Origin: Anaerovibrio slackiae
GTDB taxonomy: Bacteria > Bacillota > Negativicutes > Selenomonadales > Selenomonadaceae
NCBI RefSeq assembly: GCF_009695585.1
Contig: NZ_VUNR01000002.1
Location: 62,001 to 126,000, forward strand
Direction: 5' to 3'
Length of the DNA: 64,000 bases
In this document: piece after piece, positions 26,337 to 35,855 of the stretch
Layout of the letters: each line of letters opens with the position of its first letter
Numbering within the stretch: the stretch's first letter is position 1
Position numbers and translations under genes: made by a program
The notes under the pieces: generated by a model
What the model was told of the DNA's origin: nothing
Database searches by the model: none
The model's input: the letters and a program-made list of their open reading frames with translations, nothing else

Positions 26337-27813
26337 CGTTCTCCACCTCCTCTACTACGGTAAACATGGCCTTGGCCTTCTGCAAAATCTCCTTGTACTC
26401 AAACTCCGCCTTGGAATCGTAGACAATCCCGGCACCTGCCTGGATGTAGGCATTATCCCCGTCAATAAACATGGTGCGAAGGGTAATGCACATATCCATG
26501 TTGCCGGCAAAATCCATATAACCTACCGTACCTGCATAAGAACCGCGCTTCACCGGCTCCAGCTCGTTGATAATCTCCATGGCCCTCAGCTTCGGTGCAC
26601 CGCTGACTGTACCTGCCGGGAAGCAGGCCCGCATCACATCCATAGGCGTATAGCCCTTTTTCAGATTGCCCCGCACCTCGGAAACCATGTGCATCACGTG
26701 GGAGAACCTCTCCACCTGCCTGAGCTTGGTCACTACCACAGAGCCCGGCTCACTGATGCGCCCGATATCGTTCCTGGCAAGATCCACCAGCATGGAATGT
26801 TCTGCACACTCCTTGATATCGTGCTTCAGCTCCGCCTCCAGTGCGCTATCCTCCTCCTCGCTGGCACCCCGGCGGCGTGTTCCGGCAATCGGATATGTAT
26901 ATACATACTCACCTGCCACCTTCACCAGCATCTCAGGGGAAGCCGCCACGAACTTCTTCCTGCCAAAATTCAGGTAGAACATATACGGAGAAGGATTTAC
27001 CTGACGCAGGCGGCGATAAAACAGGAATGGCGGCTTGGTCAGCTTGGTGCGGAACTGCTTGCTTGGCACTACCTGGAAAATATCTCCTGCATTGATATAT
27101 TTCTTGCAGCTGGCAATGGTATCCGCAAAATCCTGAGGCATTTCGCCATATTCATTGAGAAAATCCAGTTTTTCCTGCCGAGGCGGCACCTTGGCAGAGG
27201 TAGTGATAGCCGGGCTATACAGCTTCTCCACCAGCTCCTGCATCCTGGCCTCCACCTTGTCATACAGCTCGTCAAGGTTCTCCGCATTTTTTACATCAGC
27301 CAGGTAGATAAGCTGGGAAGCATTCTTCTGCTGGTCAAAAACCATCAGCACCCTGCAAATCATGAACTGCCCCAAAAGCTCATCCTCCGCCACATCCAGG
27401 CCCCGCACCCGGTCAAAGACAGCGGCAGTCTCGTAGTTGAAATACCCTACCGCACCGCCATTGGCAAGGGGCAGCTGCTGGTTATAAAGGGCTGACTTCA
27501 AGCCCTTCATGTACTCATTCATGGTTTCCACCGGGCTGCCATCCAGTGCCTTCAGCCGGTCATCCTCCTGAATCATCAGGCGGTTCTTATAAATCTGCAA
27601 ATTGATAAAAGGCTCCGCCCCGATAAAGGAAAAGCGGCCAAATTTCTGATGGGCATCCACGGACTCCAGCAAAAAGCCCTTTGACTCACCCACCAGCTTA
27701 TAATACATGGACACAGGCGTATCCAAATCCGTATCTATGAAAGTTGCCACCGCCACAAGGCTGGCGGTTTCCGACAGCTTCTTAAAATCCTCCCTTGACG
27801 GACTCAGCTTCAT
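26317..27813 (-). CDS. trpE: Anthranilate synthase component I (TrpE)
   Basis: The 498-residue chorismate-binding enzyme makes anthranilate with TrpG. The N-terminal FLLESVDA and GRFSFIG motifs form the tryptophan feedback site, so allosteric inhibition is likely kept. C-terminal catalytic blocks include GTRRRG, EHSMLVDLARNDIGR, FPAGTVSGAPKLRAMEII and AGAGIVYDS. SD GAAGGTG precedes the ATG. Its place near the end of the operon rather than first is unusual. Confidence 0.96.
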   Translation of the reverse strand: MKLSPSREDFKKLSETASLVAVATFIDTDLDTPVSMYYKLVGESKGFLLESVDAHQKFGRFSFIGAEPFINLQIYKNRLMIQEDDRLKALDGSPVETMNEYMKGLKSALYNQQLPLANGGAVGYFNYETAAVFDRVRGLDVAEDELLGQFMICRVLMVFDQQKNASQLIYLADVKNAENLDELYDKVEARMQELVEKLYSPAITTSAKVPPRQEKLDFLNEYGEMPQDFADTIASCKKYINAGDIFQVVPSKQFRTKLTKPPFLFYRRLRQVNPSPYMFYLNFGRKKFVAASPEMLVKVAGEYVYTYPIAGTRRRGASEEEDSALEAELKHDIKECAEHSMLVDLARNDIGRISEPGSVVVTKLRQVERFSHVMHMVSEVRGNLKKGYTPMDVMRACFPAGTVSGAPKLRAMEIINELEPVKRGSYAGTVGYMDFAGNMDMCITLRTMFIDGDNAYIQAGAGIVYDSKAEFEYKEILQKAKAMFTVVEEVENDVAAFR

Positions 27814-27832
27814 ATTATTTCACCTTCCCCAA

Positions 27833-28618
27833 TTACATCTTATCCAGGGCTTGGCGCATGCTGCCAATCAGCTCCATAGCTTCTGACCTTTTGCCCTCCA
27901 TGATGCGCTTTACTACGGCAGAGCCTACAATAACGGCATCCGCCTGCCTGGCGGCCTCCACGGCAGCCTCCGGGGTGCCGATGCCGAAACCTACGGCACA
28001 TGGGGTAGCCGTCTGCTTCTTCACATGCTCAATCACCCTGTTAATCGGGCTGTAATCAATCTTCCTGACGCCGGTAACACCATTAATGGACACGCAGTAG
28101 ATAAAACCGTCCGCCGTAGTGCAGGTTTCGCTGATGCGCTCATCGGTAGTGCCCGGGGTAACAAACTCCACCAGATGCAGACCCTGCTCTGCACATGCTT
28201 TCTTCATGTCAGCAGATTCCTCATGAGGCACATCCGGGATGATGAAGCCGTCCAGCCCTGCCTCCCTGGCATCCACAGTAAATTTCTCAAAGCCGTAGGT
28301 CAGCATGTTGTTCACATAGCCCATGGCCACCAGCGGAATCTGGGAAGATTTGCGGATTTCCCTGACGATTTCCAGCACCTTCTTCACCGTCATGCCCTTC
28401 TGAATAGCCTGATAGGATGCCGCCTGAATCACAGGGCCATCTGCCATAGGGTCTGAAAAAGGCACTCCCAGCTCGATAATATCCGCACCGGCCTTCTCAG
28501 CCTCCAGCACCAGCCCTGCAGTGGACTCCGCATCCGGCATACCGGCAGTTATATAGATAACCAGGCCCTTTCTGCCTGCATTTTTTAATTCCTGAAACTT
28601 ATTCTCCAAACGGCTCAT
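27833..28618 (-). CDS. trpA: Tryptophan synthase alpha subunit
   Basis: The 261-residue barrel cleaves indole-glycerol phosphate. The catalytic glutamate is in IIELGVPFSDP and the aspartate-loop counterpart region reads MGYVNNMLTYG; phosphate loops include GFGIGTPE and GSAVV. The start codon shares bases with the trpB stop (TAATG), giving the coupling common to this pair. Confidence 0.96.
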   Translation of the reverse strand: MSRLENKFQELKNAGRKGLVIYITAGMPDAESTAGLVLEAEKAGADIIELGVPFSDPMADGPVIQAASYQAIQKGMTVKKVLEIVREIRKSSQIPLVAMGYVNNMLTYGFEKFTVDAREAGLDGFIIPDVPHEESADMKKACAEQGLHLVEFVTPGTTDERISETCTTADGFIYCVSINGVTGVRKIDYSPINRVIEHVKKQTATPCAVGFGIGTPEAAVEAARQADAVIVGSAVVKRIMEGKRSEAMELIGSMRQALDKM

Positions 28619-29808
28619 TAGTCAATCTCCTCTCCCAATGCTTTCGCTACCTGCTGTACATCCTTGTCTCCCCTGCCTGACAGGGTAACCACTACAACCT
28701 CGTCCTGCTTCGTATTCGGCATCAGCTTTTCCAGATAAGCCAGCGCGTGGGAGCTTTCCACCGCCGGAATGATGCCCTCCAGCTTCGTCAGCAGCTGGAA
28801 CGCATCCAGTGCCTCCTTATCGTTGATTCCTACATATTTTACTACGCCCTGGTCATGGAACATGGAATGCTCCGGGCCAACTCCCGGATAATCAAGGCCT
28901 GCCGAGATGGAATACACCTCGATAACCTGCCCGTCCTCGTCCTGTGCCAGGTAGCTATATGCACCATGCAGCACGCCCGGACGGCTGTCAGGGTTGGAAA
29001 GAGTCTGGGCATTGTCGCCGATGGCAGTGCCGCGGCCGGCTGCCTCCACGCCAAACTTGTGCACATCGGCATCGTCCCTGAATTCGTAGAAAGTGCCGAT
29101 GGCGTTGGAGCCTCCGCCCACGCAGGCCAGCAGATAGTCAAGGCGTCCGCCGGTTTCTTCCTTGATCTGCTCACGGATTTCCCTGCCGATAACGGACTGG
29201 AAATCCCTTACCATAGTCGGATATGGATGAGGCCCCACCGCAGAACCGATGATGTAGTGGGTATCATCGATATGGGCAGCCCAGTAACGGATTGCCTCGC
29301 TGGTGGCATCCTTCAGGGTGCTGGTGCCGGTAGTGACAGGCACCACCTCTGCCCCCAGAAGCTTCATCTTGAAAACATTCAGCTTCTGGCGCTCAATATC
29401 CACAGCCCCCATGAAAATCTTGCACTCCATGCCGAACAGCGCCGCCACCGTAGCAGTTGCCACGCCGTGCTGGCCTGCACCGGTCTCCGCAATCACCCGG
29501 TTCTTGCCCATGCGCTTCGCCAAAAGAGCCTGCCCCAGGGCATTATTGATCTTGTGGGCGCCGGTATGGAGCAAATCCTCACGCTTGAGATAAATCTTTG
29601 CTCCGCCATAATGCTTGGTCAGCTTGTCTGCATAATACAAAAGCGTCGGCCTGCCTGCATACTCCACATAGTATTTTCTCAGCTCTGCCAGAAAATCAGG
29701 ATCATCCTTGTATTTGTTATATGCCTCCTCCAGCTGGTTCAGCACCGGCATAACAATCTCAGGCACATACTGTCCGCCATACTTGCCAAATCTACCCTTA
29801 CTAGCCAT
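28618..29808 (-). CDS. trpB: Tryptophan synthase beta subunit
   Basis: The 396-residue PLP enzyme joins indole and serine. The PLP lysine is in [13 protein letters not shown], the substrate loop is [10 protein letters not shown] and the phosphate-binding run is [10 protein letters not shown]. Length and motifs match the standard TrpB1 type that pairs with TrpA. Confidence 0.97.
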   Translation of the reverse strand: MASKGRFGKYGGQYVPEIVMPVLNQLEEAYNKYKDDPDFLAELRKYYVEYAGRPTLLYYADKLTKHYGGAKIYLKREDLLHTGAHKINNALGQALLAKRMGKNRVIAETGAGQHGVATATVAALFGMECKIFMGAVDIERQKLNVFKMKLLGAEVVPVTTGTSTLKDATSEAIRYWAAHIDDTHYIIGSAVGPHPYPTMVRDFQSVIGREIREQIKEETGGRLDYLLACVGGGSNAIGTFYEFRDDADVHKFGVEAAGRGTAIGDNAQTLSNPDSRPGVLHGAYSYLAQDEDGQVIEVYSISAGLDYPGVGPEHSMFHDQGVVKYVGINDKEALDAFQLLTKLEGIIPAVESSHALAYLEKLMPNTKQDEVVVVTLSGRGDKDVQQVAKALGEEID

Positions 29809-29905
29809 TCTCTATTTCCTCCTATGATTCTACATCTTCAATAACTTTGCAACTTTATAATTCTTATAACCGTATAATTTCCCAGCCCGTAACCCCGGGC
29901 AGGTA

Positions 29906-30682
29906 TCACATTCTCGCGAAGCTCTCCGTCTGCCCGTACACATCAGCTGCCGTGGACAGGCCCTCGCCTACCAGGATGCCATCCAGCCCTGCCTCGTGCA
30001 GCTGCCGCGCTTCCTCCACCGTGTGGATGCCGCTTTCACTAATCAAGTTCCTTTTCCTGTCTGCCAGGGGCAGCAGGTCAAGGGTGTTCTGGATAGTCGT
30101 CCTGAAATACTTCAGGTTGCGGTTGTTGATGCCGATGAACTGGGCGGGAGTTGCCAGTGCCTTCGCCATGTCATCCTCGTCATGAACCTCCACCAGCGCA
30201 TCCATCCCCAGGCTCCAGGCCAGATACAGATAATCCTTCAGCTGCTGTGCCGTGAGGATACGGGCTATCAGCAGCACCGCATCCGCTCCCAGCATCCTCG
30301 CCTCATAAATCTGGTACTCATCAATGATGAACTCCTTTCTCAGCACCGGGATATCCACCAGCTCCTTGACCATGGTCACATCCTCGTTCCTGCCCAGAAA
30401 ATGCTCATCCGTATGGACCGAAAGCATCGCGGCACCTGCCTGCTCATAAATCTTCGCCAGCTCCGCCACCGAATGGTGATGCCCGAAATTCCCTTTGGAA
30501 GGAGACTGCAGCTTGCACTCAGCTATGAGGTTCCATCTGCTCTGCCGGAAGCGATGGGACATGGCAAAATTGCCTGTATTCTCCTCCGCTCTCCGCTTTA
30601 CCTCATGCAATGGCAGGGCCTTTTTTGCCGCCGCCACCGTATCCTTTTTCTTTTCCACGATTTCTGCCAAAATATCTCTCAT
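29906..30682 (-). CDS. trpC: Indole-3-glycerol phosphate synthase
   Basis: The 258-residue barrel has LIAECKLQSPSKG (catalytic Glu and Lys), VLRKEFIIDEYQIYEA, IGINNRNLKYF and SESGIHT. It makes indole-glycerol phosphate from the TrpF product. It is a stand-alone enzyme, not fused to TrpF, and follows trpF by 40 bp. Confidence 0.96.
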   Translation of the reverse strand: MRDILAEIVEKKKDTVAAAKKALPLHEVKRRAEENTGNFAMSHRFRQSRWNLIAECKLQSPSKGNFGHHHSVAELAKIYEQAGAAMLSVHTDEHFLGRNEDVTMVKELVDIPVLRKEFIIDEYQIYEARMLGADAVLLIARILTAQQLKDYLYLAWSLGMDALVEVHDEDDMAKALATPAQFIGINNRNLKYFRTTIQNTLDLLPLADRKRNLISESGIHTVEEARQLHEAGLDGILVGEGLSTAADVYGQTESFARM

Positions 30683-30721
30683 AACTTACCTCTCATAGCT
30701 TGCCTGCTCCTGACCTGCTTC

Positions 30722-31351
30722 TCACAGCTTGCCTGCCTCCTGCAGGAAGCTCCTTATCAGGTGCACATCCTTTTTCCTGTCCTTTTCCATAGAACTGGAA
30801 GCATCTATGCCGTAGGGCTGGAACAGCTCCATTGCCTCCCTGACATTGTCCGCCCCTATGCCTCCGGCGATAATATACGGCTTTGTCACCTGGCGTATCT
30901 CTTTGGCAGCGGCCTGCCAGGCAAAGCTGATGCCGCTGCCCCCCTCGGCATTTTTGCTGTAGCTGTCTATCAGAACCAAATCTGCCGGGTAATCGTTGGC
31001 TCTTTCCGGGGAAAAATCCTCCCCGTAGCGAAATGCCTTGATGATGTTGTAACCGCCTGCCTTCAGCCTTCCGGCGTATGCCTCATTTTCGTGGCCGTGA
31101 AGCTGGACAAAATCAAGCCCGCAGTAGTCAGCCAGGCGGCTAACCTCGTCCAGGGGCTGATCCACAAAAACCCCCACCTTGCGGCACTGGGGAACCATCT
31201 GGCAGATTTCCCGCACCATCTCAGGCTCTATATAACGCCAGAACCTGCTGTTCATGATAAACCCCAGAAAATCCGCCCCCCTGGCTGCCGCCAGGGCCGC
31301 CTGCATATCCCTGATGCCGCAAATCTTCACCTTTACGCTGCTGTCCTTCAT
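30722..31351 (-). CDS. trpF: Phosphoribosylanthranilate isomerase
   Basis: The 209-residue barrel has the catalytic cysteine in VKICGIRD, the aspartate region LIDSYSKN, QLHGHE and the phosphate loop IIAGGIGADNVREA. ATG 31351 was chosen because CAGGGTGA lies upstream and the sequence then begins MKDSSVKVKICG; an upstream GTG has no SD. Confidence 0.94.
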   Translation of the reverse strand: MKDSSVKVKICGIRDMQAALAAARGADFLGFIMNSRFWRYIEPEMVREICQMVPQCRKVGVFVDQPLDEVSRLADYCGLDFVQLHGHENEAYAGRLKAGGYNIIKAFRYGEDFSPERANDYPADLVLIDSYSKNAEGGSGISFAWQAAAKEIRQVTKPYIIAGGIGADNVREAMELFQPYGIDASSSMEKDRKKDVHLIRSFLQEAGKL

Positions 31352-31381
31352 CACACAATCACCCTGCACCTCATATACATA

Positions 31382-32401
31382 TTACGCACTCAGCTTCTGA
31401 GTTTCCTCAATCAGCTGCTGCAGCTTCTTCAGAGCCGCCCCGGAATCAATCAGCTCATTTGCCAGCCTGATGCCCTCCTCAATGGAAGCAGCCTTATCAC
31501 CGGCATAAAGGGCGGCACCGGCATTCATCACCACGATATCCCGCTTGCTGCCCTTTTCCTCACCCCGGAGAATTTTCAGGGTAATCTCCGCATTCTCCTG
31601 TGGCGTGCCGCCTGCATAATCAGCCAGCGTCCCCGGCTGGAAGCCGTAGTCAGCAGGATTGATTTCATAAGTCCTGATCTGGTCATCCTTGATTTCGCTG
31701 ACCTTGGTTCTCGTGTTGGTGGAAATCTCATCCATGCCGTCACCGGAAGCAATTACCATGGCATGCTTTACGCCGACCTCCTTCAGCACCCCTGCAATCA
31801 GCTCCGTCAGTGCCGCATCATAGATACCCACCATCTGATAGTCAAGGCCTGCCGGATTGATAATCGGGCCCAGCAGGTTGAACACAGTGCGGAAGCCCAG
31901 CTCCTTCCTGGTCTTTGCCACATACTTCATGGCCTTGTTGAAGGCCGGTGCAAAGAGGAAGGCAATGCCGATATCATCAATGATTTTTCCTGCTTTCTCT
32001 GGTGTCAGGTCATACTTGACGCCCAGCTCACTGAGCACATCGGAGCTGCCGCTGGCGCTGGACACGCCCCTGTTGCCATGCTTGGCAACGGATACACCGC
32101 CGGCTGCCAGCACAAAGGCTGCCGTAGTGGAGATATTGAAGGTGTTCTTGGTATCACCGCCGGTGCCGCAGTTGCACATTACCGGCTTCTGATGGGGCAC
32201 ACGAGAGGCATGGGCAATCAGTGTCTTGGCAAACCCTGCAATCTCATCCACAACCTCTCCCTTCATCTTCAGCACGGACAAAAAGCTGGCAATCTGGCTC
32301 TCATTGGCCTCGCCGGTCAGGATAATATCCATGGCCCTGCCTGCCTCCTCCTGAGTCAGGTTCTCACCGTTCATAATCTTCGTAATATACTGCTTCAACA
32401 T
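31382..32401 (-). CDS. trpD: Anthranilate phosphoribosyltransferase
   Basis: The 339-residue enzyme transfers phosphoribose to anthranilate. CGTGGDTKNTFNIST holds the PRPP loop, with KHGNRGVSSASGSSD and NLLGPIINPAG further on. It is the first gene behind the T-box leader, with SD AAAGGAAG. It is not fused to TrpG, unlike in enterobacteria. Confidence 0.96.
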   Translation of the reverse strand: MLKQYITKIMNGENLTQEEAGRAMDIILTGEANESQIASFLSVLKMKGEVVDEIAGFAKTLIAHASRVPHQKPVMCNCGTGGDTKNTFNISTTAAFVLAAGGVSVAKHGNRGVSSASGSSDVLSELGVKYDLTPEKAGKIIDDIGIAFLFAPAFNKAMKYVAKTRKELGFRTVFNLLGPIINPAGLDYQMVGIYDAALTELIAGVLKEVGVKHAMVIASGDGMDEISTNTRTKVSEIKDDQIRTYEINPADYGFQPGTLADYAGGTPQENAEITLKILRGEEKGSKRDIVVMNAGAALYAGDKAASIEEGIRLANELIDSGAALKKLQQLIEETQKLSA

Positions 32402-32404
32402 AAT

Positions 32405-32915
32405 AACTACTTCCTTTCTTCATTCCGTAAAAAAATAAAAACCATTTCGCTCCATGTACAACACCGTTCCTACGGATTATACATGGGGCGAAATGGTTTC
32501 GCTGTGCCACCCAATTTCAACATCATATCCTGAGCCTTAGCTGTATCTGCTGTCACGCACCACCGGCAAGCAGGAGAAAATAAAAACGACACTTCCTCCC
32601 TAACGAGACGAAATGTCGTACCACTCGATATGATATCCTCTTGATACGGGAAACTATCAACACTGATGCTTCCGATATCTCAGCCCTGTAACGGGGGCAC
32701 CCGTTTCAGCCTACTCTCCATCTCCCAACAAGACAGATTTCGGTGAACCCTCATGGGACCATTCACTGAAGGCCTAACACCGGTCATCACACCAACCCGC
32801 TTCCGCGGCACCGGCTCGCTGAAGATAAGTAAAATCAGCTACTATTTCCCACTCCATGGTTTAGAATATTCAGTTCTGATACCTTTCATGTCCCAGAAGC
32901 CCTGCTCCCTTTGAC
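32405..32915 (-). promoter_or_regulatory. Tryptophan T-box leader with duplicated antiterminator/terminator module
   Basis: The roughly 510-nt minus-strand leader shows a stem I start AAATAGTAGCTG, distal-loop region GGGTTGGTG, and GTGAATGGTCCC with candidate specifier TGG (Trp) at 32759-32761. The AGTAGGCTGAAACGGGTGCC block follows. A T-box GAGTGGTACGAC (about 32615-32627) then leads to terminator 1 (32577-32619: ACGACA/TGTCGT plus TTTTTATTTT). About 85 nt later a second T-box GGGTGGCACAGCG leads to a long terminator 2 (32428-32499) with a T-rich tail. No second stem I is present. The second bulge UGGC fits a G discriminator base, as in tRNA-Trp. Confidence 0.88.
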
Positions 32916-32922
32916 GATTTGT

Positions 32923-32951
32923 ATGCTACACCTTTTTTTCGAGCTTGTCAA
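32923..32951 (-). promoter_or_regulatory. trp operon promoter
   Basis: TTGACA (32946-32951), a 17-bp spacer and TAGCAT (32923-32928) lie just upstream of the T-box stem I. Confidence 0.7.
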
Positions 32952-32992
32952 CACTTTTTTGCAATTTTTTTCATATCCGCCCCCTATCAGCA

Positions 32993-33030
32993 TAAAAAAA
33001 GAGTCGGCGCCCACCGGGCAAACCGACTCC
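32993..33030 (-). terminator. Terminator of sepF
   Basis: The minus strand reads GAGTCGG, an inner GCCC/GGGC pairing, CCGACTC and then seven T. Confidence 0.92.
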
Positions 33031-33107
33031 CTGCCTATCAAAAAACAAATACAAAACCAGCAGCAAGCAATAAAGCAAAACAAATAAAGCAACTGCCAAA
33101 CCAGCTA

Positions 33108-33623
33108 TCAGAGCTGTGCCGGAGCCGGAGCTACGCTCTTTACCTCGCTAATCTCCACTCCATCCGGTACATAAAGCACCATAGTCGCAGTAATGCGGCG
33201 CACCTCGCCGTCCTGCACATAGCACACGCCATTCAGGAAATCACAGATACGGCGCTGCTCAGGCATCTCTACACGCTCATAATTCACAATAGCGGAACGC
33301 TTAGACTTCAAGGCATCAGCAATCTCGGACACACTGTCAAAATTCTGAGGAGTATAAATCTGGATTTTCATATCCAGGGACTTATTATTGGATACCAGCC
33401 TGATATCGCTCTTGCGGGAACCGCCCACACCATAAGCAGGCTTCGGGGCAACCACGCCCAAAGGCTCACCGCCAACAACCTTCTTCTCCTCATTAGCAGC
33501 GGCAGTATACACTACCTCAGGGCCGGCAGTCACTGCTGCAGACTCCTCCTCAGCTCCGCTTTCCAAGTAGATCTCTTCCTCCACGGGTGCAAAAAAATTG
33601 CTCAGCTTTTTGATAATTTCCAC
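33108..33623 (-). CDS. sepF: Cell division protein SepF
   Basis: The 171-residue protein starts at GTG 33623, chosen because GGAGG lies 8 bases upstream and the product then begins MEIIKKLSNFFAP, the amphipathic membrane helix of SepF. A variable linker (about 20-80) precedes the SepF core (IQIYTPQNFDSVSEIADAL, then VNYERVEMPEQRRICDFLNG). It anchors FtsZ at the membrane. Here it stands alone rather than in the usual ylm cluster. Confidence 0.93.
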   Translation of the reverse strand: MEIIKKLSNFFAPVEEEIYLESGAEEESAAVTAGPEVVYTAAANEEKKVVGGEPLGVVAPKPAYGVGGSRKSDIRLVSNNKSLDMKIQIYTPQNFDSVSEIADALKSKRSAIVNYERVEMPEQRRICDFLNGVCYVQDGEVRRITATMVLYVPDGVEISEVKSVAPAPAQL

Positions 33624-33765
33624 GTTATCCGCCTCCAACAATAAATCCAAACAAATACGATATATCCCTTGCTATCGTGTTCTTGCACCTACAGAAAAAC
33701 GCCACATATTGTTTTACTCCATCAAGTGCTAAACTTCATCTTCATCAATCTATAATTCTGCGATT

Positions 33766-33794
33766 ATTATACACTATTGTTTCATAAATATCAA
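33766..33794 (-). promoter_or_regulatory. sepF promoter
   Basis: TTGATA (33789-33794), a 17-bp spacer and TATAAT (33766-33771) lie on the minus strand. The gap between typA and sepF holds no other signal I can identify. Confidence 0.78.
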
Positions 33795-33824
33795 TGGATA
33801 CTTTAGACCTAATTCAAAACTGCC

Positions 33825-35642
33825 TTACTTCCTGGCATTTTTGCTGGCACGACCGCGAACAGTCTTGTCCAAAATCGCCTTGCGCAAACGGATGCTCTCC
33901 GGGGTAATCTCCACCAGCTCATCCTGATTGATGTACTCAATAGCCTGCTCAAGGCTTAAAATACGCGGTGGCACAAGGCGAATTGCCTCATCAGAAGCAG
34001 AAGTACGCATATTGGAAACATGCTTTGCCTTGCAAGGATTGATATCGATATCCATCTCACGGGAATTCTCGCCCACAATCATGCCTTCGTAAACCGCCTG
34101 GCCCGGAGAGATAAACATAGTACCACGGTCCTGCAAGGAGAAGATACCATAGCCGGTGGTCTCACCCTGCTCAAAGGCTACCAGGGAGCCCCGTACACGG
34201 CCCGGAATATCCCCCTTGTATGGCACATAGCCTGCAAATACATGGTTCATGATGCCGTTACCCTTGGTATTGGTCAAGAGCTCGGAGCGGAAACCAATCA
34301 GGCCCCGGGCAGGAATCAGGAACTCCATGCGCATGTAGCCAGCCACCTCGGTCATGTTGGAAAGCTCCGCCTTGCGGGTGCCCAGGGACTCCATAACGGT
34401 GCCCATGAACTCCTGTGGCACCTCAATGGTCAGATTCTCCATCGGCTCGCACTTCTGGCCGTTGATGGTCTTGTACACAACCTCAGGCTTGCCCACCTGC
34501 AGCTCGTAGCCCTCACGGCGCATAGTCTCAATCAAAATGGACAGATGCAGCTCGCCACGGCCGGAAACCTTGAATACATCGGCACTCTCAGTCTCCTCTA
34601 CCCGCAGGGCAACATTGGTCTCAACCTCCTTAAAGAGGCGGTCACGGAGATGACGGGAGGTAACGAACTGTCCCTCACGGCCGGCAAAAGGGCTAGTGTT
34701 GACACCAAAGGTCATGGACAGGGTAGGCTCATCAATATTGATAGTAGGCAATGCCTCAGGATTCTCCGCATCTGCTACCGTATAGCCGATGCTTACATTG
34801 CCCAGGCCGGTCAGGCACACGATTTCACCCATGGAAGCCTCCGGCACCTCTACACGGCTCAAGCCCTGATAGGTATACACCTTGCCTACCTTGGCCTTGG
34901 TCTGGCTATCGCCATCCATCAGCACCACAGCCTGATTAGGCTTTACCTTGCCACGGATGATGCGTCCCACAGCCACCTTGCCGATGTACTCATCAGCCTC
35001 AAGAGTAGTAACCATCATCTGCAAAGGCCCCTCAGCATCCCCCTTCGGTGCAGGGATTTCCTTAACGATAGTCTCCATCAGAGGCTTCAGATCAGCATTA
35101 TCGTCCTCCATGCTGTACTTGGCGATACCATCACGGGCAGTAGCGTAGATGCAAGGGAAATCCAGCTGCTCATCATCTGCATCCAGCTCCATAAAGAGCT
35201 CCAGCACCTCATCATACACATCGTCCACACGCTGGTCAGGGCGGTCAATCTTGTTGATGACCACGATTGGCTTCAGGCCCTGCTCCAGTGCCTTCCTGAG
35301 CACATACTTGGTCTGAGGCATCGGACCCTCAAAGGCATCAACCAGCAGCACAACGCCATCAACCATGTTCAGTACGCGCTCTACCTCGCCGCCGAAGTCA
35401 GCATGGCCCGGGGTATCAACGATGTTGATCTTGATGCCATCGTACATAATAGCAGTATTCTTGGAAAGAATTGTAATGCCTCGTTCACGCTCCAAATCAC
35501 CGGAGTCCATAACGCGCTCAGCAACCTGCTCGTTGGAGCGGAAAATATGGCTCTGCTGCAGCATGGCATCCACCAGGGTAGTCTTGCCGTGGTCAACGTG
35601 AGCAATAATAGCAATATTCCTCAAATTCTCATTTGTACTCAT
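33825..35642 (-). CDS. typA: Translational GTPase TypA/BipA
   Basis: The 605-residue ribosome-binding GTPase has G1 [10 protein letters not shown]2 RGITI, G3 DTPGHADF and G4 NKID. EF-G-like domains follow, plus the BipA-specific C-terminus (QFGTT-like region replaced by [18 protein letters not shown]). It assists ribosome assembly and stress or cold adaptation. SD GGGAGGA precedes the ATG. It is a single-gene unit with a good promoter. Confidence 0.97.
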   Translation of the reverse strand: MSTNENLRNIAIIAHVDHGKTTLVDAMLQQSHIFRSNEQVAERVMDSGDLERERGITILSKNTAIMYDGIKINIVDTPGHADFGGEVERVLNMVDGVVLLVDAFEGPMPQTKYVLRKALEQGLKPIVVINKIDRPDQRVDDVYDEVLELFMELDADDEQLDFPCIYATARDGIAKYSMEDDNADLKPLMETIVKEIPAPKGDAEGPLQMMVTTLEADEYIGKVAVGRIIRGKVKPNQAVVLMDGDSQTKAKVGKVYTYQGLSRVEVPEASMGEIVCLTGLGNVSIGYTVADAENPEALPTINIDEPTLSMTFGVNTSPFAGREGQFVTSRHLRDRLFKEVETNVALRVEETESADVFKVSGRGELHLSILIETMRREGYELQVGKPEVVYKTINGQKCEPMENLTIEVPQEFMGTVMESLGTRKAELSNMTEVAGYMRMEFLIPARGLIGFRSELLTNTKGNGIMNHVFAGYVPYKGDIPGRVRGSLVAFEQGETTGYGIFSLQDRGTMFISPGQAVYEGMIVGENSREMDIDINPCKAKHVSNMRTSASDEAIRLVPPRILSLEQAIEYINQDELVEITPESIRLRKAILDKTVRGRASKNARK

Positions 35643-35725
35643 AGGTTTTCAATTCCTCCCATTAATGCAAACAAAAGGGGAGTCACCTGCTCCCCACTTT
35701 AAACTCATTCCAAAATAACATATAA

Positions 35726-35754
35726 ATAATATCCTAGACGCTCCCAAAAGTCAA
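35726..35754 (-). promoter_or_regulatory. typA promoter
   Basis: TTGACT (35749-35754), a 17-bp spacer and TATTAT (35726-35731) lie on the minus strand, 84 bp before the start. Confidence 0.72.
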
Positions 35755-35855
35755 TCTTTTTTTGACCAACATCTCATCAAAATTTACCCAGCAGCAAAAG
35801 ATTGCCAACATCCCTTCTATATTCCTTCACAAATCCCCCTATTTTCATTACACCA

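Noticed and set aside
29996-32533. An 845-codon open frame on the plus strand
   Set aside because: It is antisense to trpC, trpF and trpD, which have full motifs and SD sites; its product is a low-complexity His/Leu/Gln-rich shadow.
34020-35702. A 560-codon plus-strand frame
   Set aside because: Shadow of typA, with no SD and no recognisable family.
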